A DNA stretch of 64,000 nt from CAKZLS01 sp963771545. GTDB taxonomy: Bacteria > Pseudomonadota > Alphaproteobacteria > Rhodospirillales > Defluviicoccaceae. Location of the stretch: assembly GCA_963771545.1 (NCBI GenBank), contig CAVYTX010000002.1, positions 2,170,001 through 2,234,000 of the forward strand, in the 5' to 3' direction. The notes beneath the pieces are model-generated. The model did no database searches and was not told where the DNA came from. It saw only the letters and a list, made by a program, of their open reading frames with translations. The position numbers and the translations under genes were made by a program. This document shows, piece by piece, positions 27,158-35,351 of the stretch (its first letter is position 1; each line of letters begins with the position of its first letter).

Positions 27158-30100
27158 ATGACGAGTGATCCCCGAGTGGATCGGTGGCTCGCCGGCTTGG
27201 GGCTTGGGGAGTACGCAGCGGTCTTCGCGGAAAGTGATATCGATTGGGGCGTGCTGCCCGACCTGACCGAAAGGGATCTCGAGGCCCTGCGTGTCCGGAT
27301 CGGACATCGCAAGAGACTGGTCCGGGCCATCGCCAGATTGCGAAAGCGCTCGGCCTCCCTCTCCCGTGTCCGCTCCCATACCGGTAGGGGGATGCGGGAT
27401 GCCGCCAGTGTTCGGCTATTGACGCCGCAGATCGCCGTCGAGCGTGGGTCGCGTGGGTCGGGGACACCGCCGATCGATGCCGAGCGCCGTCAGCTTACGG
27501 TCATGTTTTGCGACATGGTGGGTTCCACCGCGCTCGCCGAAAAGCTGGACCCGGAGGAAATGCGCGACCTCCTGCGGTCGTTTCATGAATACTGCGCCGC
27601 CGCCATCGCCGAGTACGACGGAATGATCGCCCAGTATCTGGGGGATGGCAACCTGGCGTACTTCGGCTATCCCCAAGCCCACGAGGATGACGCCGAGCGC
27701 GCGGTGCGGGCCGGTATGGCCGTTGTCGCCGCCATGGACGACCTCAACCGGTCGCTGCGCGGCTCCAAGGACGTCCACATCGCCGTGCGCGTGGGTATCG
27801 CCACGGGCCGGGTGGTCGTGGGCAGCCTTATCGACGATGGTTCTCCTCGGGAACGCACCGCCGTCGGCGAAACACCGAACTTGGCCGCGCGCCTGCAAGG
27901 CCTTGCCGAGCCGAACACGATCGTCATCGCGGCGGCGACCCGGGGTCTCTTGGGGGAGCGGTTCGAATACGAAGATCTTGGCGCCCACGACCTGAAGGGC
28001 TTTGCAAAACCGGTTCAATCTTGGCGGGTCATCGACCGCCGGGAAGCGGAGCCGGACTTCGACATACCGCGCCTGGGCCAAATGACGCCCTTCGTCAATC
28101 GTGAAACGGAGGTGGCTCTGCTGCTCGACCGTTGGGGTTTGGCTCGGGATGGAGAGGGGCAACTGATCCTCGTCTCCGGAGAACCTGGAATCGGCAAATC
28201 ACGCATCGCGCTCGCCCTGCAGGACCGCATTGCGGGCGAAGCGCATTCGGTGTTGCGCTATCATTGCTCGCCTTTCCACCGCAACAGCGCCCTCCATCCG
28301 GTGATCGAGCAGATCGCGCGGGCCGCCGGATTCGAGCGCCAGGACACGGATGCACGGAAGCTCGACAAGCTGGAACGGCTTCTCGAGGAAATCGGTATTG
28401 CGCGGGAGAAGTCCATGCCGCTTTTCGCCGCGCTGTTGTCCATCGCGACCGAGGGGCGGTATCCAGCCATGGATATGAGCCCGCAGAGGCAAAAAAAGTC
28501 CTTGTTCGCGGCCTTACTCGATGCGTTTGAGACGTACGCCAACCGCCACCCCCTATTGATCGTTTTTCAGGACGTGCATTGGATCGACCCGACGACGCGG
28601 GAGTTTCTCGACCTGCTCGTTGAGCGCGTGCCCCATCTACCCATCCTCATTCTCGTCAATTTTCGGCCGGAATTCGTACCGGCGTGGGCCGGCCTTCGGT
28701 GCGTCACCGTGCTTTCGCTCGGCCGCCTCAACACGAAAGCCTGCACGGAGCTTGTCCTCGGGATCACGCATGGCAAGGCACTGCCGGAAACGGTGATCGA
28801 TCAGTTCGTCAGCAAGACCGACGGCGTCCCACTGTTCGTGGAGGAACTGACGAAGACCGTGCTGAACTCAGATTTGATGGAGGAACGAAGCGACAGCTAC
28901 GTCATGCACGGTCCGCTGCCGTCACGGGCCATCCCCTCCACCATTCAGGACTCGCTGATGGCGCGTTTGGATCAGCTCGGCGCGCACAAGGAAGTAGCGC
29001 AGATCGGCAGCGTTATCGGGCGGCAGTTCTCCTATGAATTGATGGCCGCGATCACGTCTTTGGAGGAGACGATGCTGCGGGACGCACTGGACAATCTGGT
29101 GGATTCCGAGTTGGTGTTTTCGCGCGGCGCTCTCCCGGACACCGTTTACACCTTTAAGCACGCACTGGTCCGGGACGCCGCTTACGAGAGCCTTCTGCTC
29201 AAAAAACGCAAGGATCTCCATGGCCGGATCGCGACCACCATCGAAAGCCGTTTTCCGGAGACCGTTGAGGCCAATCCTCAAATCCTCGCGCTTCATTTCT
29301 GCGAGGCGGGCCAGATACCGACCGCGGTTCACTACTGGCTCAAGGCCGCCGAGAGCGCGAGCGCCGGCTCCGCCGACGTCGAGGCTTCCAACCATTTGCA
29401 CGCCGGGCTGGACGCGATCCAAGGCCTTCCGGAAACACCCGATCGGAAGACCTTGGAGTTGCAACTCCGCATTCCCCTCGGCACGGCGCTGATCGCGATC
29501 AAGGGCGCGGGATCACCCGAAGTCGAGCAAAACTATGCCCGCGCACTGGAATTGTGCGAGGATCTCCCGGAATCGCCGCTTCATTTCGCCGCCCTATGGG
29601 GATGGTGGCGCATTTCCATGGATTTCCAGACCGGCCGCGAGAGGGCGGACAAGCTGCTGGAAATTGCGGAGAGCCTCGAGAATCCCGATCTGCGGCTGCA
29701 GGCGCATCATTGCTTGTGGGCGACGACCTTCAATCTGGGCGACCAAACCGCCACCAGCCGGCACATCGAAGAAGGCCTGAAACTCTACGACGAACTCCGG
29801 CATCGCTCCCACGCGACCATCTACGGCGGACATGACGCCCGCGTCTGCGCCCATGGAGAAGCGGCGCTGGCGCTGTGGCTGCTCGGCTACCCGGATCAGG
29901 CGCTGCTGAGCATCCGACAGGCCGAAGCATCGGCCGACGCCGTGTCCCACGCGGGAAGCCGCCTGCACGCCATGGATATCTCCGTCATGCTGCACCACTA
30001 TCTCCGAGACATGGAGCACGTCCGCGAAAAGGCCGAGGCGATGATCGCGTTCAGTGAGGAAAAGGGGTTCCCGGACCATTTGGCCAAGGGCGACATTTTC

Positions 30101-30625
30101 AAGGGATGGGCCGACGTGTTGCTGGAAGGATCGGAGAGCGGTCTCGACGAACTGCGCAAGGGAATTACGGCCCAGCGGGCCATCGGCACCAAGGAGGATT
30201 TTCCGGTGTATTTCGACATGATGGCCGAGGCTTGCAAGGTTCTGAACCAGCCGGAGCGAGGCTTGTCGGAACTCGCGGACGGTTTTGCCCTGGCGGAAGC
30301 GAGCGGGATCCACTACTGGGACGCGGAACTCCATCGGCGCAAGGGAGAGCTCCTGCTCGCCATTTCCGCGGACAACGCGGCTGACGCCGAGGCCCGCTAT
30401 CTGAAGGCGCTGGAGATTGCCCGGGAGCACGGCACGAAATCCTTGGAACTTCGCTCCGCGATCAGCCTCGGGCGCCTGTGGCGGAGCCAGGGTCGGACCG
30501 AAGAAGCGCGACAGCTTGTGTCCGATGTGTTCGATTGGTTCACCGAGGGCGCCGAAACTCCGGACCTGAAAGAGGCAGGGGACCTGCTGGAAAAGCTGAA
30601 AAAAACGGTTCCACCCCGCGGATAG
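27158..30625 (+). CDS. SAM-domain/class III adenylate cyclase/ATPase/TPR signalling protein
   Basis: 1155 residues. Domains in order: SAM domain (about 5-65, VDRWLAGLGLGEYAAVFAE); class III cyclase homology domain (110-295) with both metal Asp residues, D119 in MFCDMVGST and D163 in LGDGNLAYFGYP; AAA-type STAND ATPase (from about 310) with Walker A GEPGIGKS (341-348) and a Walker-B-like IVFQDVHWID; and a C-terminal TPR-like helical region from about 700. The design suggests a sensor or hub that makes cAMP on a signal. It starts the operon; ycaO begins 5 bases after its stop. Large cyclase/TPR proteins are known companions of YcaO clusters ('TOMM system kinase/cyclase fusion'), but here a SAM domain replaces the kinase. 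Confidence 0.9.
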   Translation: MTSDPRVDRWLAGLGLGEYAAVFAESDIDWGVLPDLTERDLEALRVRIGHRKRLVRAIARLRKRSASLSRVRSHTGRGMRDAASVRLLTPQIAVERGSRGSGTPPIDAERRQLTVMFCDMVGSTALAEKLDPEEMRDLLRSFHEYCAAAIAEYDGMIAQYLGDGNLAYFGYPQAHEDDAERAVRAGMAVVAAMDDLNRSLRGSKDVHIAVRVGIATGRVVVGSLIDDGSPRERTAVGETPNLAARLQGLAEPNTIVIAAATRGLLGERFEYEDLGAHDLKGFAKPVQSWRVIDRREAEPDFDIPRLGQMTPFVNRETEVALLLDRWGLARDGEGQLILVSGEPGIGKSRIALALQDRIAGEAHSVLRYHCSPFHRNSALHPVIEQIARAAGFERQDTDARKLDKLERLLEEIGIAREKSMPLFAALLSIATEGRYPAMDMSPQRQKKSLFAALLDAFETYANRHPLLIVFQDVHWIDPTTREFLDLLVERVPHLPILILVNFRPEFVPAWAGLRCVTVLSLGRLNTKACTELVLGITHGKALPETVIDQFVSKTDGVPLFVEELTKTVLNSDLMEERSDSYVMHGPLPSRAIPSTIQDSLMARLDQLGAHKEVAQIGSVIGRQFSYELMAAITSLEETMLRDALDNLVDSELVFSRGALPDTVYTFKHALVRDAAYESLLLKKRKDLHGRIATTIESRFPETVEANPQILALHFCEAGQIPTAVHYWLKAAESASAGSADVEASNHLHAGLDAIQGLPETPDRKTLELQLRIPLGTALIAIKGAGSPEVEQNYARALELCEDLPESPLHFAALWGWWRISMDFQTGRERADKLLEIAESLENPDLRLQAHHCLWATTFNLGDQTATSRHIEEGLKLYDELRHRSHATIYGGHDARVCAHGEAALALWLLGYPDQALLSIRQAEASADAVSHAGSRLHAMDISVMLHHYLRDMEHVREKAEAMIAFSEEKGFPDHLAKGDIFKGWADVLLEGSESGLDELRKGITAQRAIGTKEDFPVYFDMMAEACKVLNQPERGLSELADGFALAEASGIHYWDAELHRRKGELLLAISADNAADAEARYLKALEIAREHGTKSLELRSAISLGRLWRSQGRTEEARQLVSDVFDWFTEGAETPDLKEAGDLLEKLKKTVPPRG

Positions 30626-30630
30626 ACACC

Positions 30631-31869
30631 ATGCTCGACCTGTTCGGGAGCAGCGACGCCATCAAGTCTTACCGGTTGGGCACCCACCGCGTTGTCGCGC
30701 CCTGCTCGACCCTCGCGCGGGTCCGTCCGCTGATGCCGGTCATGGGAATTACCCGCATCGCCAACGTCACCGGGCTCGACAGGATCGGCCTTCCGGTGGT
30801 CATGGTGTGCCGGCCCAACTCCCGCTCCATTACCGTGTCCCAAGGCAAGGGGCTGGATCTCGACGCGGCAAAGGTGTCGGGCGTGATGGAAGCCGTGGAA
30901 ACCTATCACGGCGAAACCATACACCTGCCGCTTAAACTCGGCAGCTTCGAAGAGCTGCGATACAGCCATCCCATGATCGATGTATCGGGCCTCCCCTCGC
31001 CCGCCAGCGGCCGCTACCACGATCAGCGGCGGATCCTGTGGATCGAGGGGGTGGATCTCGTGACCGAGACCCCCTTGTGGCTTCCCCATGAGGCCGTCCA
31101 TACCAACTACACCTTGCCGTTGCCGGCGGGAAGCGGCTGCTTCGTCGCCAACACCAACGGCCTCGCGTCCGGAAATCACCTGTTCGAGGCCATCAGTCAC
31201 GGGATCTGCGAGGTCGTCGAGCGAGATGCCGTCACCTTGTGGAAGCTCGGGAGCGAGGAGGAGCGGCGCGGCACCGCGATCGATCTCGATACCGTCGACG
31301 ACGAATCCTGCAACAGCCTGCTCCGCCGGCTCGAAGCCGCCGACATCGACGTCAAGGTTTGGGACACGACAAGCGATGTGAATGTCGCCTGTTTTCAATG
31401 TCTCATCGTGGGACGCAAGGATCGTTACGCCGATCCGGAATTCGGTTCGGGGTGCCATCCCGCGCGCGAGGTCGCCCTGCTCAGAGCGCTTACCGAAGCC
31501 GCGCAGGCTCGCACCACATACATCTCCGGGGCGCGCGACGATTTCCTCCCGCACCTGTACGAGCCCACGACGCGGGCCCGCCGGCTCCGGGATTGCCGCG
31601 CGCTTCTGGAGTCTCATCCGCCGGTCCGTGATTTCCACGACGTGCCGTCGTGGTACGCGGAGACGTTCGCCGAAGACGTGGCGGAAGAGGTAAATCGGCT
31701 TCGGGCGGCGGGAATCAACCAGGTGGCGGCCGTGAACCTGACGAAACCCGCGTTCCGTCTTCCGGTGGTCCGCGTGGTGATTCCGGGTCTCGAAGCGGCC
31801 CTGGAAGAAGACAAGGGAGATTACCTTCCGGGTGCGCGCGCCATGGCGGCGCTGCGGGACGCGGCGTGA
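30631..31869 (+). CDS. YcaO-domain ATP-dependent peptide-modifying enzyme
   Basis: 412 residues, a stand-alone YcaO domain. YcaO enzymes phosphorylate backbone amides to form azol(in)es, or thioamides when paired with TfuA. The ATP/Mg signature is present: SGVMEAVETYHGE (E87, E90) and NHLFEAISHGICEVVERDAV (E186, E194, E197, R198), with QARTTYISGARDDF later. The C-terminus ends in GDYLPGARAMAALRDAA and lacks the PxPxP tail of azole-forming cyclodehydratases, which agrees with the TfuA-type branch. tfuA overlaps its stop codon (GTGA). No E1-like or dehydrogenase partner is seen nearby. Confidence 0.93.
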   Translation: MLDLFGSSDAIKSYRLGTHRVVAPCSTLARVRPLMPVMGITRIANVTGLDRIGLPVVMVCRPNSRSITVSQGKGLDLDAAKVSGVMEAVETYHGETIHLPLKLGSFEELRYSHPMIDVSGLPSPASGRYHDQRRILWIEGVDLVTETPLWLPHEAVHTNYTLPLPAGSGCFVANTNGLASGNHLFEAISHGICEVVERDAVTLWKLGSEEERRGTAIDLDTVDDESCNSLLRRLEAADIDVKVWDTTSDVNVACFQCLIVGRKDRYADPEFGSGCHPAREVALLRALTEAAQARTTYISGARDDFLPHLYEPTTRARRLRDCRALLESHPPVRDFHDVPSWYAETFAEDVAEEVNRLRAAGINQVAAVNLTKPAFRLPVVRVVIPGLEAALEEDKGDYLPGARAMAALRDAA

Positions 31870-33116
31870 CCGCTTACGTATTCCTCGGACCGACGCTGCC
31901 GGTGGCCGCGGCGCGGTCGGTCCTCGGCGCGGTCTATCTGCCTCCCGTTCGGCATGGGGACGTTTGGCGGGTCGCCGCCTACTGCAACCCGTCGGCCATC
32001 GCCATCATCGATGGTTACTTCGAGCATGTTCCCTCTGTTTGGCACAAGGAGATCCTGTGGGCCCTCTCCCAGGGCATCCCGGTGTATGGCGCCTCCAGCA
32101 TGGGGGCATTGCGCGCCGCCGAACTCGAGCAATTCGGGATGGTTGGCGTGGGGCGGATTTTTGCCGCGTATCGCGACGGCGTGTTGGCTCCATACACCGG
32201 CGAGCCATTCGAAGACGATGACGAAGTCGCGGTCGTCCATGGCCCCGCGGAGAGCGGGTATCCGTCGTCGGAAGCCATGGTGAATATCCGCTGTACACTC
32301 GCCAAGGCGGCCGACGAAGGGGTCATTAGCGGGCAAACGCGAGACCACCTGGCGCATATCGCCAAGGGGATGTTCTACAAGGAGCGGACCTACGCCAATC
32401 TGTTCAACCATGCCTCGGACATCGTGGGTTCGGCGGAGGACGTGGACGCGCTCCGCGCTTGGCTTCCGCAGGGAAAGGTCGATCAGAAACGGGAAGATGC
32501 CCTTGAAATTCTCCGGCATCTCCGCGAAACGCCGATCGATGCTCCTGACGCGCGGTTTCGTTTCGAGCCTACGACCATGTGGGAGCGCCTGTTGACCGCG
32601 GCAACCGACGATCCACTCGATACCATGGTATTGACCGAACTCCGCCTCGAGGGCCCCCCTTACCTGGAAGCACGTCAGCGAGCGTTGGATCTTCTTCTCG
32701 GCGCACCGGACGAAGGCGACGGATCAACAATCGAAACCGGCGAAAGCCCCGAAGTCACGGCCGGGAACATTCTAAAGCGCGCCCGTGATGCAACAAGGCG
32801 CGCCCGGACCGGGCTTCTAATCGAGCCATTGACCGACACGATCATCCTGCGACACCTCCGCGACACCGGTGACGACCAGCGTCTGGCGTCCCGCGCCCGG
32901 GCCAAGAAGGATCGCCTCGCTTCGCTGGATCTATTTCCACCCGAGATTGACGACGTCGATGCGACCCCTGAAGACCTGACGGCCTGGTTCGCCGCCCGTT
33001 TCCATCAAGACGCGGAGGCCGATACCACGGAATGGGCAAGCTGCTTGGACTTCGAAGACACGCTCACGTTCTTGCGTGCGCTTGCCGGCGAATATCTCTA
33101 CATTGGAATGGAATGA
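31866..33116 (+). CDS. tfuA: TfuA-domain protein, YcaO partner
   Basis: 416 residues from GTG 31866, overlapping the ycaO stop by 3 bases. The TfuA domain fills the first half: AYVFLGPTLPVAAA, YLPPVRHGDVWR, IAIIDGYFEHVPSVWHKEIL, VYGASSMGALRAAELEQFGM and a DDEVAVVHGP segment. TfuA is named from trifolitoxin production; YcaO-TfuA pairs install thioamides in archaeal methyl-coenzyme M reductase and in some bacterial peptides. The second half (about 210-416) is a poorly conserved helical extension, which may carry substrate-specific contacts (inference). Confidence 0.92.
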   Translation: MTAYVFLGPTLPVAAARSVLGAVYLPPVRHGDVWRVAAYCNPSAIAIIDGYFEHVPSVWHKEILWALSQGIPVYGASSMGALRAAELEQFGMVGVGRIFAAYRDGVLAPYTGEPFEDDDEVAVVHGPAESGYPSSEAMVNIRCTLAKAADEGVISGQTRDHLAHIAKGMFYKERTYANLFNHASDIVGSAEDVDALRAWLPQGKVDQKREDALEILRHLRETPIDAPDARFRFEPTTMWERLLTAATDDPLDTMVLTELRLEGPPYLEARQRALDLLLGAPDEGDGSTIETGESPEVTAGNILKRARDATRRARTGLLIEPLTDTIILRHLRDTGDDQRLASRARAKKDRLASLDLFPPEIDDVDATPEDLTAWFAARFHQDAEADTTEWASCLDFEDTLTFLRALAGEYLYIGME

Positions 33117-33134
33117 CGTTGGGGGGCCGCGGTT

Positions 33135-34361
33135 ATGCCGCTGCTACGGGATAAAGAGCTTTGCACCAGGGGAACACGGTTCAAGGTTTTTCCTCAACCG
33201 CGCTTTCTCGCAGGCTTTGAGAAGCCGGAAGTCGTCTGGCTGTCGCCGCCCGCGGGCGCCATCGACCAGGGACCCTCCGACGATCGCATGTCCGTGATCG
33301 ATGCCGTCGACAAGAAGCCATACGACAATTCAAGCTGGCCGCCCTACGCCGGAGTCACCCGGCCGGGCCCTGTTCCGGACGCCGACGGCCATTTCGACCA
33401 TCTCGACGATCAAAGCCGCGAATTCGGCGCCGCCCACCTGTACGCCGTCATCCGGCGCGTGCTGGATATCTGGGAAGGGTATTTCGGCAGGCGCATCGAA
33501 TGGTACTTTGGTGAAATTCAGGACCGCCTGGAACTCATACCTTACGTGGACTGGAACAATGCCCACGCGGGATACGGTTTTCTGGAAACGGGATATGGCA
33601 AGGCCAAGACCGGCAAGACGCATCCATACTGTTTGAACTTCGATGTCTTGGCCCATGAGGCCGGCCACATCATTGTTTTTTCAGAGGTTGGCATTCCCGA
33701 CAACGACACGCTGACGGCGGAATACAAGGCGTACCACGAAAGCTCGAGCGACATAGTGGCGCTCATTTCCCTCCTCCATTTCGCGAGCTTCAGCGATCAC
33801 CTGTTGGAGGAGTGCCGCGGGAACCTCTGCGCCGAGAACGAACTGAACCGGATCGCCGAACTGTCGCCCAGCGACGAGATCCGCAAGGCGTCCCACGGAA
33901 AGAGAATGCGCGACGTGGCCGACGTCTCGATACCCTGGAACCGGCTGAGCCAGAAGCAACTTCATGAAATAGGGGAGCCGATGACCGGGGCGATGTTCGA
34001 TATCCTCGTCGAGATCTTCCAGGAAAAGCTTGTCGAAAGATCCGTGATCACGCGGAACTTGGCCAACATGGCCTTACGCGTTCCCGACGATCCCCATACC
34101 GCCACCACGGTCCAAGCCGGTTTCGACGCGGCCTACCGGGCCAAGGGGACGGAGTTCAAGGACGCTCTGATCGACGCCCGGGATTTCGTCGGCGCGCGCC
34201 TGGCGCGCACGTGGGAGGAAATCTCGCCCCACCGTCTCGTCTTCGCGAACGTTGCGGTCAAGTTTCTTTCGGCGGACCGCGCCCTGACCGGCGCTAAGTA
34301 CCAAAAGATCGTCACAGATTGTTTCCTATGGCGAGAGATAGGATACGGGTTTCATTCGTAA
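33135..34361 (+). CDS. HExxH zinc metallopeptidase of the YcaO-TfuA cluster
   Basis: 408 residues. The zinc site is HEAGH (174-178, VLAHEAGHIIVF) with a likely third ligand in EYKAYHESSSDIVALIS (E202 about 24 residues on), the gluzincin/thermolysin-like spacing. No signal peptide, so it is probably cytoplasmic. A region PPYAGVTRPGPVPDADGHF precedes the catalytic part. It lies 18 bases after tfuA and is almost certainly cotranscribed. In a RiPP context it could remove a leader or trim the repeat protein encoded next; this is inference. It could alternatively be an inactive peptidase-fold scaffold, but all ligands are present. Confidence 0.85.
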   Translation: MPLLRDKELCTRGTRFKVFPQPRFLAGFEKPEVVWLSPPAGAIDQGPSDDRMSVIDAVDKKPYDNSSWPPYAGVTRPGPVPDADGHFDHLDDQSREFGAAHLYAVIRRVLDIWEGYFGRRIEWYFGEIQDRLELIPYVDWNNAHAGYGFLETGYGKAKTGKTHPYCLNFDVLAHEAGHIIVFSEVGIPDNDTLTAEYKAYHESSSDIVALISLLHFASFSDHLLEECRGNLCAENELNRIAELSPSDEIRKASHGKRMRDVADVSIPWNRLSQKQLHEIGEPMTGAMFDILVEIFQEKLVERSVITRNLANMALRVPDDPHTATTVQAGFDAAYRAKGTEFKDALIDARDFVGARLARTWEEISPHRLVFANVAVKFLSADRALTGAKYQKIVTDCFLWREIGYGFHS

Positions 34362-34480
34362 AAACGATGACGTTTAGATGAGAAACCGGCGAAAAATTAG
34401 CGCTGGAGATCATTGCACATCTTTCAAAACGCGTCCAATGAGCGTAGACTCCCTGATGATCACTTTGCGCGGGGGGCGAT

Positions 34481-35212
34481 ATGGCCACGACATCATTACA
34501 CGAGCCTTTTGACTTTACACTGTTCGGCAAGTCGATCGAAGGCTTCAGCATTGCGCAGGACTCGCTTGCTCCCAGCGTGAAGGAATGGATCGAGAAACCG
34601 ACACTGGCCTATATCTTCGGATACGCCACCGAGGGCGTCCTGCAGCGGCTATCCCGGCCGGTTATCTTCGTGCTCAACGGCGACGGTGAAGATCCTCCGA
34701 AACGCTACGAAAAAACCTTCCCCGGTGACGAGTATCGGATGTGGAGAGGCCACCCGACCGACAAGTCGACCCGCTTCGACGTGCTGATCGGCCCGCTGAG
34801 CGATCTGCTGGATGCCGACGTGAGCGTTGGGGGAGACGCCGGCGGCCCGGAAGGCGCCACCGTCATTCGCGGCGCGGACGGCCGGGTGTATTGCATCCCG
34901 GCAAGCCTCGACTCGTTCGAGGTCCTGGAAGAGGACAACAAGTCGACGTTGGAAGTCTGCGCGGGAGCCGAATTGGGATCGCTCCGCGTCAAGACGCTTT
35001 CGCCGCGGGCGGCGCTGACGTCGCGGGCGGCGTTGACCACGCGCGCGGCCCTGACGGCGCGAGCCGCCATGGTCGGCCGGGCGGCGTTGACCTCGCGCGC
35101 GGCGCTGACGGGACGAGCCGCGCTCACATCGCGGGCCGCCCTGACATCGCGAGCCGCGTTGGCAAGGCGCGCGGCCTTGGTCGCTTCAATGCATGAAGAC
35201 TGGGAAGAATAG
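34481..35212 (+). CDS. Unrecognised protein with ten C-terminal RAALTx hexapeptides; candidate YcaO-TfuA substrate
   Basis: 243 residues. The N-terminal part (1-175) is globular, acidic and of no family I know; it contains C138 and C160, the only cysteines. Residues 176-235 are ten perfect-length hexapeptides: RAALTS, RAALTT, RAALTA, RAAMVG, RAALTS, RAALTG, RAALTS, RAALTS, RAALAR, RAALVA. The tail is SMHEDWEE. No signal peptide. The ribosome site is GGGGGG 6 bases before ATG 34481. It is separated from the peptidase gene by 119 bases and ends in a strong terminator, so it may have its own promoter and closes the cluster. Precursor with multiple cores, structural hexapeptide coil and unrelated protein are all possible. 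Confidence 0.75.
   Translation: MATTSLHEPFDFTLFGKSIEGFSIAQDSLAPSVKEWIEKPTLAYIFGYATEGVLQRLSRPVIFVLNGDGEDPPKRYEKTFPGDEYRMWRGHPTDKSTRFDVLIGPLSDLLDADVSVGGDAGGPEGATVIRGADGRVYCIPASLDSFEVLEEDNKSTLEVCAGAELGSLRVKTLSPRAALTSRAALTTRAALTARAAMVGRAALTSRAALTGRAALTSRAALTSRAALARRAALVASMHEDWEE
35006..35185 (+). repeat. Ten tandem 18-base units encoding RAALTx
   Basis: Each unit encodes Arg-Ala-Ala-Leu/Met-Thr/Val/Ala-X. The units differ at silent positions (Arg as cgg, cgc or cga; Ala as gcg or gcc; Leu as ctg, ttg or ctc) while the peptide is kept, which argues for selection on the protein rather than fresh DNA slippage. Confidence 0.92.
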
Positions 35213-35233
35213 AAAAACTGGGAAGAATAGAAA
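35199..35233 (+). repeat. 18-base-period tandem duplication across the stop codon
   Basis: ACTGGGAAGAATAGAAA occurs at 35199-35215 and again at 35217-35233. The first copy encodes the WEE-stop end of the hexapeptide protein; the second repeats the same codons after the stop. The period equals that of the hexapeptide units. Confidence 0.9.
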
Positions 35234-35261
35234 TTACCAGAGCTCGGACGGATAGAACATG

Positions 35262-35289
35262 AAGGCCTCCCCCGTGGAGGCCTTTTTTT
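35262..35289 (+). terminator. Strong intrinsic terminator closing the YcaO-TfuA cluster
   Basis: AAGGCCTCC / GGAGGCCTT stem of 9 bp with loop CCCGT, continuing into TTTTTTT. It ends the plus-strand operon 50 bases after the hexapeptide gene and separates it from the convergent peroxidase gene. Confidence 0.95.
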
Positions 35290-35351
35290 AGTCCAGGTGA
35301 GTTTGGGAGGCGCACTCGGCGCCTCCCAATCCTTCAGAATTCTTGCCCGGG

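Noticed and set aside
35006..35185. CRISPR array or pentapeptide-repeat domain
   Set aside because: The 18-base units have no spacers, so not CRISPR; the peptide period is six with R-A-A-L, not A(D/N)Lxx, so not pentapeptide repeats.
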